This document shows, in pieces, positions 23,580 through 36,587 of a stretch of DNA of 64,000 nucleotides (positions within the stretch are counted from its first letter, which is position 1; every line of letters begins with the position of its first letter). The stretch covers positions 3,100,001-3,164,000 of the forward strand of contig NC_092329.1 of the NCBI RefSeq assembly GCF_036785885.1, in the 5' to 3' direction. The notes below the pieces were generated by a model. It made no database searches. It was not told the origin of the DNA and saw only the letters and a program-made list of their open reading frames with translations. The position numbers were made by a program, and so were the translations under genes. Source of the stretch: Coffea arabica. Its lineage: Eukaryota; Streptophyta; Magnoliopsida; Gentianales; Rubiaceae.

Positions 23580-25925
23580 ATCTTTCGTCCTTCCTTAGTA
23601 TCAGATATATTTTGCTATCCGTGAACTAGGAGTTGAACAAAGTGAATTGATAGCATTAGCATTAGCTATTCTGGATGATGTAAAGGTCATGGGTTTGAAC
23701 TTGGAGCTCAATACTGGTAGGTGTAGCCGGCATTACTTAGTATAAAACCACAACTATTAATCCTTTCTAATTCTTACTTGGAAGATAGCAGCTGCAATCT
23801 CAAAGAAAATGAAATTGTATTCTTGATTTTTCTCCCTTCCGTTAACTTCATCCTCGTTGCCAATATCCAAATCTTCTTGCTCGATGATGTCTACAAATTT
23901 CATTTCCTTGTATGTCTATAGATTGTGCATTTGGTTCATGTGTATCTGGTTTGGATATATAAAATGTTGCAATCGTGACTCTTGATAATTGCCCAGAAGT
24001 GGGTGTTAGCTTCATTTATAATAAAGCACAAAATATTATTATTAGCATTATTTGGAAGCGTCTGTTGGACTTTTGAGTTTCTAATATTATGAATTTTTTC
24101 TGGTCACGCGATCAGCTTCTGCATATAACAGTGACCATAAAACTGTATTCAAGTAAATTTTACTAAAATCCCGCTGGAGATGTCAAGAAAATCTGATAAT
24201 TGGCAAGCAAATAAAATCAGACAGAGGTTGATAGACCAAATCAAAGTTATTGGGCAAAGTTGTGACCAAGGACACAGCATCCAGTAAAAAAGAGTGAGAG
24301 CAGCCAAACAAGATTCAGTAATCAAAAGAAATGATTTGCAAGCTTGTCCCACTCTTTTCTGGTCTTCTTCTAGGGGAAAAGAAGGCCAACAAAATGAAGA
24401 ACTCACGCTATTGCTGATTTACGATCCATAACCTGAAAATATGGTCCTTCTAGAGGTTTGAGTAGCTCCGCGATTTATGTCTCTATGTAAAACACATTGA
24501 ATCAAATAGCCATAGTGGTCAAGTGAATTAAATAGCCATCGAATCCACAAGGTTAGAGGCCGGCAAAAAAAAAAAGTTAAACATAGTAACTGATACAATA
24601 TCAGTATATAAACCTGAAGCAATATAAGAAAGCTAGAGGCAATGATCAATGCATTTAACAGAACAGGGGAAAAGATGGAACAAAATCAAACCTGTTAACA
24701 GAAAAGCCGAGGTCAAAAAATATCAGAAATGGATGCTTCAATAGAAGGGAAACTAGCTTTAATCATGATCAAATTAGCAGATACCACAACTAACTAATGC
24801 AAAGGGCAAATTAAGAACAAGGAGGAGTTTAAAATGGTAAGATTTTGAGTTACAAAACCGCAAGCAGGCAAAAACAAATTTTGAATAAGATGAGCAATCA
24901 AAGAACACCAGGTAGATAACCCATACCATCAAACACAAGCATACAACCATCATAAGACGCAGTAGACCTGACCTGTAAGAAATAAGGGGAAAAGGCGAAA
25001 AGCAATAAACCTGTAAGATGAAAAGCTATAAACGAAAAGATGGGAAGGATAGGAGCTACATTTTAACGCATATTCCACAATAAATGCGTGTTAATTGTAA
25101 TTATGAGCCTCTACGCCAACAAAATTAATGATCAGCATGCACAAATAAAAGCTAAACTGGTCATTTTGTACGTAATCCTGCTGCATATGATTGTACAATT
25201 TGCTTAACCTCTTGAATAAGAATGCCTCTGAATTACTTAATTAACCCATAGGAGGCAGATGAAAACTTATAAAAAGTGATTTTTGTTTATAAAACTTATA
25301 ATTGCCTGGTAATTTTTGTTTATACAAGATTGGGTTACTTAACAACATTCTTTTGAGGCTAACAGACTATCTATTTTGAGCCCTTAAGAAATTGGAAGTT
25401 GAAAACCGTGCTTTTCTCTCCCATGGGACCTTCTTCTGGAAATATTTGTGTGTTTTAGATTCCTCAATTCAATATTCAGTTGTAAATCTTTTTGGGTAAT
25501 GTGTCAAACTCGATAATTGGTTTAGGTTGTAGCTCTTTGAGAACTCTTCACTATCCCAACCTGTGCATGTTATTGACAAGATGAGTTTTTTTTGGATGTT
25601 CCGATGATGTCTGTCTGTTGTCTTGTCTGCTAGAGTTGTTGATGCATCCCCACTTGTTGCAAAATTTATAAAAACAGAAGTCCGGATTTGTATTTTCAAA
25701 CAATTTGGGCAATTAGAAATTATTTGCTTCTGTAGTTTGCTGACCCTGGATATCTAAATTGGAGGCTTTGTGCTTCCCTGTGGGTCTGAACAGCTTGTGG
25801 TCACATGCTGAGAGCTATAATGGTCCCAGTGCTAGTGCAAAAACAATAACAATGAATGGAGGTCAAGTTTTGCTGCCCTCGCACATCAGGGTTTAGAAAA
25901 TAGGGACATGTTCTATGGAAATTCT
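23580..25925. other. Intergenic DNA without recognisable genes
   Basis: Both strands show only short ORFs with no family features. I saw no repeat ends or splice-linked coding pieces. Confidence 0.4.
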
Positions 25926-26863
25926 GGTTGCCTTGTACAACCTGGATCTGCACTAAGGAGAAAACCCACCAAATTTCGGTGGAATATGATGTTCGGCCGC
26001 CCTCCTGAAATCACTGGTCCCTGAGGAATGACAAAACTCCATAGTAGTATATTGTGGTATACTAGGTTACACCGTCTCCACAGGTCACATTTTTGTCTTC
26101 CTCGTTTTCAAATCTTGGCTCTTTTCGAACTAATTCGGAGATAATTTTAAAAAAAAAAATCCTAGCAGAAGTTACAGGCTCATCCTGAAAAGCCAAACGT
26201 AATTAAGAAGATGCTTGCTAACGAATACGACAGGGTGAAGAAAATCAAGCGTGGCGTGCTTGCCCTTCCCTTTCTCCCTTGCACTCCTCCCCGTCTAGAT
26301 AACAACTGGCTCAGCCGAAATTGGCAAGCCAAGCACCCAAGATTGGCAATATTATTATACATACTACGTCAATATAAATTGATTCAATTGATAAGAATAA
26401 ACTATTTTTTTTTTATAAAATATTATGTGTTTGAATTCCTCTACCGATGCGAGAAATGTGTTGATAGACGAACTTTTGTAGGCGAATTCTAACACGTCTT
26501 GACCTGTGGTGGTGATCGAAATCAAATTCATCCAAATTTTTTATTACCAAAAGAATTATTGTACATACTAATGGTATTTTTTATTCCTTTTCCCATTATG
26601 CCCATCCTTACGTTTGAGGAGCCAATTAATTTCCCCATGCTAGTTTGTTCTTTATTAGTATTAATATTGGTTGTTAATTTGGCATGCACGCTGCTAATGA
26701 TCTCATAACATTTCATTTGACGATGGACGCTGCATGGCCAGTCACCCTTCACTGGCTTTAAATATTTGTTAATTGAAAATTACTCTTTTGTTCTTTGTGT
26801 CTTTGACACGTTGTTCCTTGTATTTCAACAATCCTTTCGTTTCTAGTGAACTGTAATATACTC
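25926..26863. repeat. Segmental duplication, copy B (block X)
   Basis: This is the paralogue of 19465-20535. It shares long near-identical runs such as ggcatgcacgctgctaatga. It is interrupted at its right end by a 541-bp insertion that copy A lacks. Confidence 0.85.
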
Positions 26864-27404
26864 AGTGGCGGATTTACACTGGGGGCACGGCCTCACTGCC
26901 CCTTAAATTTCTATAATACCGATAAAAATTTGATATAATCTCAAGTGTGTCCCTTGGAGTTTTGTGTATCTATTAGTTTATATGCTTTTATAATTGCTTT
27001 TGATTTTATCTGTTGTTACAACTACCTTAAAAAGGGTTTTCTCAATTATGAATATAATGAAGAATTGATTACAAAATAGAATGGAAGACACTTGGATGAA
27101 TAATTGTTTAGTTACTTAAATTGAGAAAAATATATTTCATGAAGTTCAAAATGAAAAGATTGTAAATAATTATCAAAATATGAAAACTCGTCATAAGTAA
27201 TTGTAAATAGTTTAGTTTACTTTTTGAAATAAAATTATTATTACATTAATAAGAATTTATCTTTTTATATTTTTCATGAAATATATGAATCATTTGTACT
27301 TGTTGGTGAATATTTTTTTCCTTAAAAAACTAGAAAAAAATTAAGTAAAAAGTTTTAGAGTTTCTTTTGCCCCGCTGAATATTTTTTCTAGCTCCGCTGC
27401 TGAG
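26864..27404. mobile_element. Non-autonomous inverted-repeat element inserted in duplication copy B
   Basis: The insert starts agtggcgga and its far end carries the near-mirror tccgctgct. The 7-bp repeat tatactc flanks it (26857-26863 and 27405-27411). Copy A has one uninterrupted tatattc at the same point, which proves the insertion. The interior is very AT-rich with no coding capacity. The family is uncertain. The short TIR and 7-8 bp duplication would suit a hAT-type element. Confidence 0.75.
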
Positions 27405-27900
27405 TATACTCGTTGATGCTATTGGTCAAAATTGTCGCATGTAATATGGCGTATATTGTTTGACTATATTCTGCTCTCCGTACACAGAAAAGGAGACATT
27501 TTACGTCAATCTTTGACAAATAGGATTTTCGTTGATGGTATTGGTCAAAATTGTCCCAAAAATACTTGAGCCGCACGTTGTTTATACGTTGCTTTGGTGC
27601 TCAAAAAGAGATATTTGTTAGTGTTGATTTAGTGCAAAATCAAGAAGTACACAAGTCGTCTGCCTCGCAGCCATTGCAATCCATTAAAGTCAATGCTCCT
27701 TCAGTATCTCCTCAACTCGGGCAAATAAAGAAAATGTGAAAATCTTTGATATATCTTTACACTCCGGCGCAACTACCAGGATTCCAAAAAGAAACAAACT
27801 AAATTAAGTGATGAAGGAAGAATGTATTACAAAAAAGAAAAAAAGAGATATAAAGAAATTTTTATAGGTATGCAGAATTTCAAACTCCTGATCTTTTACA
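27405..27900. repeat. Segmental duplication copy B, blocks Z then Y
   Basis: It continues copy B. Block Z (gttgctttggtgc, acacaagtcgtctgcctcgc) comes first, followed by block Y (caactaccagg, aagtgatgaagg, ctgatcttttaca). Copy A has the order Y then Z. Confidence 0.75.
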
Positions 27901-28081
27901 GTGAAGGATAGAGGAGCCAACCAGACCATGAATTAAACTTTGGGCTGTCTTCATTTGCCAGAGTGCAATATGTGCTAGTCATAGCAAGCAACTTGTTGCC
28001 ACTGTGCAGAATCGACCGGGACCGCTGGTGAGGACGATATGATACAGCACAAAAATGACAATAATTTTCAGAAAACTGGCA

Positions 28082-29861
28082 TCATGCAGTGGATAAGGGA
28101 TGATCTGGGAGGCTAGTGGGGAGAATGGGATCATCGTCCGGCAGAAGCATTTTGGTATTTAGAGCAGTGAAGACCAAAAGACTCAGGATCACCAGAACAG
28201 ATAGCCCTGATAGAATGAGCATGATCGCATGTGTTACACCGCCTTCCACCTCTTGAGCGTATTCTGCTGAAGCTAACGCTAGAGAAGTTACCGGAAAAGA
28301 GTAAGCCCACCATGCGACGTGGTATCTTCTCATGGATTTCTTGAAAAGGAAGGGTCTGCAAATCTGTTTTTTGGTTGGTAAAGATAATAACACCCAAAAA
28401 AAAAAAAACTCTTAATTAGTCAGATCAGTGTTAATGAAAAAAGGATCGAGTCCGATGCAGAAAAGTTAAGAGCATTTTCTGGTATTCACGTGCGATTCTA
28501 CCACAAAAATGGCCACAGAAATTGAAGATCCCATCCAATTTCAAGTCGTACGTCTAGATAGTTTCTACTAATTTCTTTAGCTGCGGCGTGGTCAAAACTC
28601 TAAAGCCGCCCAAGATACGCAAGTCATCTGCTTCTACAGGACAAATTCTCTTCTACCTACCATAATTTTAAGAATTAAATTACCATCATTAAGAAGCAAC
28701 AAACCAAGATTATGCGACATCGGACCCGTGCCCGTGCACATGCACCGTCTATTTAACTCCAACTCAAATCAGCATACAAACAAAGGTTCTATTTTGGAAA
28801 ACCATTCAGATTATGACTTTCCCAGGCAGGCCTTTATAGAAGAGCGGTGGTAGGAGTAGAAAAATTGTCTACTTTTTCATGTCCATCACGGCTCCTACTA
28901 AATAACTCCAAGAAATATCCTACTTAATTAAGACTCCCAAAAACATATATATCATCATCATTCATCACTATTTTAAGATCCTAGAGATCCATTTATTTAC
29001 CCAACTTTAATTTACCAGTGATATGAACAGGAAGAGTGACAGAAAGAATAGCATCTTGGACGCAATATCGAAGCTTCCAGATATGGTGTCCCAAGCCAAG
29101 CTTGCCATGCTTGGTGCTGCAAAGAACAAGAAGAAAACGGGCCGTAACATTGCCGGCAGCCGATCGCACCCCGGGAATCTCTGATAAAGCGTTACAAATA
29201 GCACTAAATAATGAACCATCCCCAGTGAAAACAAGCAGACTGCAATTTCTTGCCATCCCATTTGAGCTGCAGCTCTTGCCCCAACCAAGTTCCCTATGAC
29301 CGATATTTGGCTCGTCGGATTTGCTACCGCCGTCAAATACCTCTTTCCTTTGGTAAACCATTGGCCGTATATTTTGACGTCCAGCACAAAGACTGGAACT
29401 GCAAAAATCCACCAAAGGATAAGGTAGGAGACATTCTTGGGAGCTACAAAAGGAGAAGATTGAAGTAAGAGTAGCCATGATATCCATGGAGCAAAGAGAT
29501 AATTTACTCCAATATGGTGCAAGAATTCTGCCTTGACCATGTTAAATCGGTATACACACCGTAGGATATATAGGATGGAGAATAAAACTAGGATGAACAA
29601 GGCAAATAACCACACTATGATTGGTATAGTCGTCAAGATAACATGATTGGCTGGTTGAAGAAGGGTCTTCCATAGCAAGGCCTGACCACCTAAAGAGAGG
29701 CTTATTCTGAAGTAGCCAGCATGGAATCTGGTTAGTAGTAATATCAGTGATTTTGAAACAATGGCGGCTGAGAGGTTAAAACTCTGCGTCATTGCACTTG
29801 GAGAGATGGTGGCTCCATCCATCACATGTTCGGTCTCAGATTGAGATTTTTGGCCTGCCAT
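28082..29861 (-). CDS. SLAH1: S-type anion channel, SLAH1 type
   Basis: Two exons, 29016-29861 and 28082-28363, join in phase 0 (donor CTG followed by GTAAAT, acceptor CAG before ATTTGC) to give 375 aa. The protein has about ten hydrophobic helices of the SLAC1/TehA fold. Family motifs include RFHAGYFRISLSLGGQALLW, NYLFAPWISWLLLLQSSPF, VYGQW-like IYGQWFTKGKRYL, and FKKSMRRYHVAWWAYSFPVT across the splice. The N-terminal cytosolic extension of SLAC1 and SLAH3 is absent, which fits SLAH1/SLAH4. Known: SLAH1 sits at the plasma membrane and modulates SLAH3 for chloride loading of the root xylem. A tissue role here is inference. Relics of its 5' end lie upstream. Confidence 0.94.
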
Positions 29862-29925
29862 TAGGACGATTTGTATGAGTTTTAGTATTACCCGAAATTT
29901 GGATTACAGATGTTGAGCACCTTGG

Positions 29926-29937
29926 ATATATATAAAT
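29926..29937 (-). promoter_or_regulatory. TATA box of the SLAH1 gene
   Basis: The minus strand has TTTATATATAT about 65-75 bp upstream of the start codon, a standard plant TATA position with a short leader. Confidence 0.55.
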
Positions 29938-31199
29938 GATTATTGAAATCCAATGGAAATTGAGCGGTCCCAATATTGCAACTTGCATTGGAAAATTGGA
30001 GTAACAACCCGACCAATTGATCACAAAAGTCAATCTTTTTGTACTATAAAATTTGTAATTACTATGAGCACTACTAAAATAGTATAATAGTTCCACATAA
30101 AAGAAAATAAGGTAAACAAGAGTAAAGACGGCAGTATTTGATGTTGTATGCCGATGCCGGAGTAGGATTTTATACGAAATTTTGTTCGTAGATAGCGCCG
30201 TTCGGGACAGGATAAATATGCTAAAAGTTTGTGTGAAAGGTAACAATAACGCAAAATGGTTTATGCTGATGTCAACTACATGATTCTGAAATCTCATGCT
30301 TATTACTTGTAACTCAAATGTGATCATGCACCATCCCAATTTGCAACTTATCATCCTAATTAAATTGGTAAAAACTTAATTCTCTATTTATTGGCATTTC
30401 TTCAATAATGATTCAACGCTTCTTTTTTTTTTTTTTTTTCTCTAAAGACCAAGTTCTCTCCTCGCACAGACCTAGAGAGAAAAAAAAAAAACTACATGTT
30501 CAGTTACAATTACAAAGAAGGATGGCTGCACATCTTCAACCTAAATGTCAATTTGCCTTTTAAAACTTTGTTGACTGATTCTTTTACTTGAGCTTCACTT
30601 TTAGAAAAGTTTCTTGGCGTTTTAAAGAAAAACAACTTGGATCCAAAAAGGTTTCATACAATAGTAGAAATCATATAACATTGTACAACTAAAAAAATAC
30701 CCAAGCTTTTAATTTTACGACATGAATAAGCAGAAATGTACAGGAGAATAAAGCTATTTGAAAATCAAGTTATGCGCAATTTAACGAGTATAATCTTAAA
30801 AAGATAGCATGGATCTGTATATATGGGTCATTCATTTCTGTATAACGTATTATCACATCCAAATCTCCATCCGCCTTGTTCTTATTCATGCGAAAGGTGA
30901 GTTAGCGTTGAGGTATTATCAGACCCTTCATGCCATTTCGTAGGAACTATTTTGCTGTAACATTTTAAATTCACTAATCATTTTTCCAAAAAAATGGGAA
31001 AATTGCTGAAGAGGCGGAAAATAGGGGAAGGGAGGGAATGGGGCAATGGTTCTTAGATTTGGCAGTTTGATTTGTGACTTATTTACTGTTTTCCCTTATG
31101 ATGATTATATGAACTTGAAAATTCATCCCATTGTTGCTTGTAAGAGCCCTCTATTTTGGTTTTCCCACCATTCTAAAATTATAGGTTTTTCTAAATTAT
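29938..31199. other. SLAH1 upstream region and intergenic DNA
   Basis: The part up to about 30130 is promoter-side DNA that is also duplicated at 31.2 and 32.9 kb. Beyond that I see no gene. T and A runs lie near 30425 and 30480. Confidence 0.4.
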
Positions 31200-31470
31200 T
31201 TAGAAATTTGGATTCCATTTGTAATGTTGGGCACTGAGGAGATATAAAAACGATTGTTGAAATCCAATGCAAAATTAATTGGTCCCGGTATTGCAACTTG
31301 GATTGGACTATCGGATTGCCCACTCAGCCAATAATTTACAAAAATATTTTTGCAAATTTTGTTTTAGTTTCTATAGAATTGTGAAATCTGTAATTACTAT
31401 GTATATGACTAAAAAATATATATAATATTTTCATATAAAAGATAAGTAACAAGATTAAAGAGTAACGATA
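31200..31470 (-). repeat. Detached copy of the SLAH1 promoter region
   Basis: It parallels 29900-30130 with shared words (attgttgaaatccaatg, tattgcaactt, tctgtaattactatg), including the TATA position. No SLAH coding sequence lies beside it on the expected side. Confidence 0.65.
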
Positions 31471-32497
31471 CAAGAACATAGCCTATGTCCTTTCTACTCT
31501 CAATCCACCCGTTCTCTTTATTTTTTCTCTATTCTCAACCTTCGCTCTACCGTTCTTTCTTAATCAAAGAGAGAGATCTTGGCCTCAAAGCAAAGTCTTC
31601 CCTCCTATTTCTTTGTTTTTATTTTAGATTTAATAAAGTTTCTCCTAATGTATTCTAGCAAGAGTTTCGTCTCTCCTAATATTTTACTAGAGTGTGCTTT
31701 CTTTTCTACTAAACTATTTTAGTGGAAGTTTTGTTTAGTTTTTGTTATTTTCTCGTAGATGTAAGAGTTTTTTAGATCTATATGTTAGATCTAAAATTTC
31801 TTGGGTCTTCTCATCAAATCTGAACATTAGTTTTGAACTTGAACTAATTGGATAGTAGATCTAAGGGAATAGACGTTCACAGATATTTATGGAATAACTC
31901 GTATAATTGGTCAGATCTGACAGTTTGTAGTTCATAGTATAATCCTTTATATTTTATAACTCAGATAAATTTAATGATTTTCATATTAGATATATCTGTG
32001 ACATGTCCTATATATGTTTTGCCAATAGTGTAGTTTTTTTTGTCAAACAAATCATACTGGACCACTTTTAATTAGTTTATTAATAATATTGGATTCTTTT
32101 TTACCCAAAAAACGTAACAAGTTTAAAGAAAGTAACGAGAAAGTAATCACTAGGACTAACCCAAAGAACTCTCCTCATTGCCAGGTTCAAAATTGAATCT
32201 TGAACCTGACAGTGGGGAATGAGAAAGATGTGAAAAGGTGTGGGAGTTAAAAAAAAAAAAAAAAAGAGTAACAAGTTTAAAGAAAGTAGTATTTCATGTT
32301 GTACCACTTGCATAACATATCCTGAATAAGAGTTCAACTATGAAAAATGTTTATTTCCCTCACAGGTTTTTTAACCATCTTTTTGGTCTTTTTAATAATT
32401 TTTATTTTATATGCATCACACTACAAAAAATATCATACCACTAAAATAAATAAGTTTTTCAAATTATTTTCAATCCAAGCACACAGAAGCTTTATAG
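31471..32497. other. Intergenic DNA of unknown origin
   Basis: The section at 31490-31990 is T-rich with repeated agatct words. A broadly similar agatct-rich section lies near 61920-62400 in the opposite orientation, perhaps a shared repeat family. I see no coding potential. Confidence 0.3.
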
Positions 32498-32716
32498 TCG
32501 ACAAAATCACATCATTGATTGGTTCAAGAAGGGTCCTCATAGCAAAGCTTGGCCACTTAAAGACAGGCTTATTTAGGAGGAACCAACATGGATTCTTGTT
32601 GATAATGAAAACAATTGATCGTTCGGAAAGAATGGTTTACGGGCTATGACAGTCTGTGCTTGCACTGGAGAGATGGTATCTCTAAATCATAAGTTCGAAG
32701 ATCTTTGATTTGCCAT
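32498..32716 (-). pseudogene. SLAH1 5' exon fragment
   Basis: It aligns with the first 75 or so codons of the intact SLAH1 gene (29632-29861). Shared plus-strand words are gattgg-ttgaagaagggtc, atagcaa, aagacaggcttatt and ctggagagatggt. Small indels and lost codons break the frame, and the rest of the gene is missing. The flanking 32730-33110 repeats the SLAH1 promoter (caatggaaattta, gcggat, ccaatcaattg). Confidence 0.75.
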
Positions 32717-33149
32717 TAAACTTGATTCCACATAGTGAGATGAAGAATGAAGTATCCGCTGAAATCTCAATCCTTCTAATAAACCAATTGTTATAAAAAT
32801 ATGTGTAAATCATGTATACCAGTCGTTGGATCTCATGATATTGAATTTCAAATTTAAGTTTTACATAATTATCATTCATCCAAAACTAACAATGTAAAAA
32901 GATTAATCCAATAAATATTGTTGTGTCAATGGAAATTTAGCGGATTGGAATAATTGCTACTTTTATCGTGGAAGTGGATTAGGACTCTACCAATCAATTG
33001 CTAATTCATATCTGGAACAAATACCATTGAAACATTTGTGAAATTGCTATGAAATCGAGTACATTTTGTAATTAATTTAAATGCCATTAAATTAAGAATA
33101 AGCGCCCATTATTATTTTTCTGTAGGCATTTGATACACCTCACTATCCA

Positions 33150-35735
33150 TTAAGCGGGATGTCCAAGAAAGCGGGGCTTTGCCAAGGTTCTGCTTTTATC
33201 GTTAGTGATATTCTGCTTCTGGTTGTTATGTCCAAGAGGCAAATGACCTGCGGTTGCCAAAATCTTGACACGCCCTTCGTCTTCACCCAGGCACAAGACA
33301 TCATTGAACTGCGCCATAAGATCATTCTTTACTTCCGCAATTTTCTTCACTTTGGACAGCTTGCCTAAATTCCCAGTTATCAAATAAAGGAAAGATAGCT
33401 TACCAAAGTTCTTCGTGCACATGTATGCATATTCTGCAATGCAGGTATAACCCCTATGAAAAGCTTCCTCCCCCAGCTTAGACCAATTAATTGTATTACC
33501 GACCCCTTTAGCAGAATCAACTGCTATCTCAATGTTCCCGCTCTCAAGAGCCAAGTTGAAGTAAGTTCGCTTGTCCTTCACAAAATGCAGAACAGATTCT
33601 GGAAAGCCCTGCTGCAGCAAATATGCAATCATAGCTTTCCCACAAAAGTCCGAATTCCTAATCATGCCCATAACTTGATCATATCTCTTCCTTAGCAATG
33701 ACAACTTGAAACTATACTCAGTTCGATCAATAATGGTTGGAAGAATTCTCCCTTCTTGGTCAAAGCAAATTATTGTATTTCCACATATTTTAGTGATGTA
33801 TATTCGAGCATCCAGAGTCTTAATAATTCCACTCTCCCCGTTAGGGAGGCAATACTTGATGTGGGTCAGGGTTGAGCACAAAAAAACACCGTCATCATCC
33901 CAAGCTCCGCCCTTTATAGCATTTGTCTCGTTAAGAATGCAAGCTGGCACAAGTTTCTTATCAGCAAGAACTATGTTATGCTTTAGGAGCCAAGCGACGT
34001 TTTCCATATCATGTGATCATACAATGTACTTGACAGTAGGAATTTGAAGATACCAAAGAACAGTCCACCGTTGGAGGTCAACAATAAATAATCTCTCCTC
34101 TGCCCAGCACAACAAGTTTCCAGGGCCAGCATAGAATATTGCATCTGCTGCTATTGGAACTTGGAAGAACATTCTTCTTGACAATCTGATTTCCAAGATT
34201 CCGGAGAAAGACTTGGTTGCTGCTCTTCTCAAGCACAGCAAACATATTTTGCGCCACAAAAACTGCTGATCTTCCAATGCCTCTTTTTGCCTCCAGTATG
34301 TCGTTAGTATCGCTGCCCGCAGGTAAAATACAGAGCTCATAAAAATCCCCATCGATGTCAGAACTGATTACAGCAGCATTTACAGTATGACCGTAAGAAA
34401 GAGAACAGAGACCTAGGTTTGAGTTGTTAGAAGGAGGCCTATGAATTGGTATTAACTGAATACTTTCCCAGTTGAATAGTTGAAAATATCAAGAAATTGG
34501 TCTTTGAAGTAAAGCAGAAAATCACTACTCACAGAAAAAGCTGGGCGTTCCCTCTCCCACTTGAACACTTGGATGCCGCTGTCATAACCAGCAGCCAGAA
34601 AATTCATCGCATGATGAGATGCAAGGATCCAGAACCTGTCATGATCCTTATAGAAAGTCCGAATTCCAATGCTCTTCTTAGCATCCCAAACTCGAACTGT
34701 CTTTATCTTCAGAACTCGAGACAATAAAGTCCCCCTTCCCTGACTGGAACAATACACATGATACATTATTTACATGCCCTTACATTGTTTTGACTTCCCA
34801 ACCTTTTGCATCTGAGGCAGAATAGTTTAATTTGGAAGTACCAGATTGTTAAAACCAAGTTTCAAAAGCAACAAAAGAAATTGACTGCAAAGAAACACTG
34901 GAATTACAAAAACATTTTTTTTGAAAGGAAAATTTCCAAGAAGAAGTTTGCATCCTCTGTTTATTCTCTAAGCTATGCTAGCCTGATTTACTAGACGGAA
35001 ACAGCACATGAAGGGTACCAAATCAGATTGTCACAGCCAGGTTTCAAATGCAACAAAAGAAATTGACTAAAAAGAAAATTACGAAACATTTTCTGAAAGG
35101 AAATTTTCTAAGAAGAAATTCACATCTTCTGTTTACCTCTAACTCTAAGCTCTGCTAGACTGATTTACTAGACGGAAACTGCATACACAAGGCACCAACT
35201 CCAAACGATAACTCTAAAATATGTGGTTCACAAAATCATGAGAAAACTGCACCAAATCTTTCAAGAATAAACAAGTGATGCATAGAAGTCATTAAAGTTT
35301 TTAAAGCAGAAGAAGTAGTGTCGGAAAACATTGTCAACTACCATCCAACAGCAATAGAGACATCCCTGCATATTGAACTTGGAATTTATCATAAGATCAG
35401 TAAATACAACCACAGAAGTGCACTGAACCAAACCCTAGAAAACATACTTTAGTTCCACTCAAAGAATTCTCTTGTACCCAAACTAGTGCTGTCTATAATA
35501 TATACACAAGTAAGTTTATGCTTCACGGGGTGTTGCTAGTTAAAAGAAACTACTAGTCAAAAAAGGAATGGCAGGAGAAAAATTAAAATAATCATGATGT
35601 CAGACCTTTAATTTGCCAGATTTTCACTTTGTGATCATTTGCGCCAGAGACAATTAAAGGGAGAGTAGGATGAAAAGAAGCCCCGTTCACGCCTTGATCA
35701 TGACCCTTGGTATCCAAAACGGGTCCCCAAAACCG
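33150..35735 (-). pseudogene. Partial coatomer alpha (COPA) pseudogene
   Basis: Broken COPA sequence covers roughly residues 200-235 and 250-755 of the intact gene at 51110-56632. The upstream piece (about 35605-35735) encodes [20 protein letters not shown] and stops at the same exon border as the intact gene. Intron-like DNA then separates it from the main piece, so this is a DNA-level copy, not a retrocopy. Disabling changes include frameshifts near 34450-34700 and near 34180, and a TGG-to-TGA stop at 34017-34019 (after KYIV). The N-terminal WD repeats and the whole C-terminal COPI domain are missing. The longest surviving frame is 33150-34007. Confidence 0.93.
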
Positions 35736-36587
35736 CTCCTTTGACATTTCTACTATCTACGGACATATATTTTCCAAAGGACAGTGCTGTAGTGCCTATA
35801 GTTATGAATTATGATAACGATATTAGGGTGATCTGTTATTGTAGATTTCTATTAATTTTAGCGACACATCAAGTTTTTTATGTTTTTTTAAATATTGTAT
35901 TAAAATAATTAATATCAACATTAGTAAGTTTTTAATTAAAATTAGTAAGTATATGTCTGAAATAGTAGGTTTTAGTCAGAAATTAAAATTTTACACTTTG
36001 AGTAATATAATTTACTTATAATTTAACAAAAGTTATTTTTGTTTCAATTAAACTTACTAATACTAAGAGTAAAAAATTTGGATCTTTAAGTAAAAAATTT
36101 CCATTTTTCCGAAACCTTTTTGGGTATCACCTTCTTTCTAAAGTTACATGCTTCTTCTTATTTACTTCTCACGGTTGAATTCCCTAGCAGAAATTTCCTC
36201 TTTGGTCCACATTGTGTCTTGTTACGGTTGAATAAATGTTCTCCCTCCAAATTTTTCTTCTTTAGTCCACACTTTCCCTTTCTCCTTCCTTATCGATCGG
36301 TTGGTTTTAGGTGATGTCATATCCAGACACAAGAAAAGGGTTAGCGAAGGTGGTAGCTAGCCAAAGACCAATTGAAAAATAGCGGTAAAGAGGTTAGACC
36401 ATCATGTCCTCTTGAAAATCATTTGATTATATTGCTGTAATTTATTTATCTTTCATTTGTTTTGTTTGTCAAGATTTTCTTACAAACTCAGGGCTGAGAA
36501 TTTGAAGATTTTATTGCAATTTTGGGGCTGGAAATATCCGTAGTACGGGCATAGACACGGATTAAGCAACTAGTTTGAGGAGTAATA
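35736..36587. other. AT-rich intergenic DNA
   Basis: The section at 35880-36100 is rich in AGTAAGT/ACTTACT words that recur at 38190-38350 (see findings). No gene is visible. Confidence 0.35.

Noticed and set aside
24149..24649. Short hydrophobic minus-strand ORFs as a membrane protein gene
   Set aside because: There is no recognisable motif, no splice-linked continuation and no promoter features. They are probably chance in T-rich DNA.
33150..34007. A working truncated COPA-like protein
   Set aside because: The frame begins just after a nonsense codon, lacks both the propeller and the COPI C-terminal domain, and ends in unrelated residues. A pseudogene is the simpler call.
33150..35735. 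COPA copy as a processed retropseudogene
   Set aside because: The exon border and intron-like spacing are kept and no poly(A) tail is seen, so it is a DNA-level duplicate.
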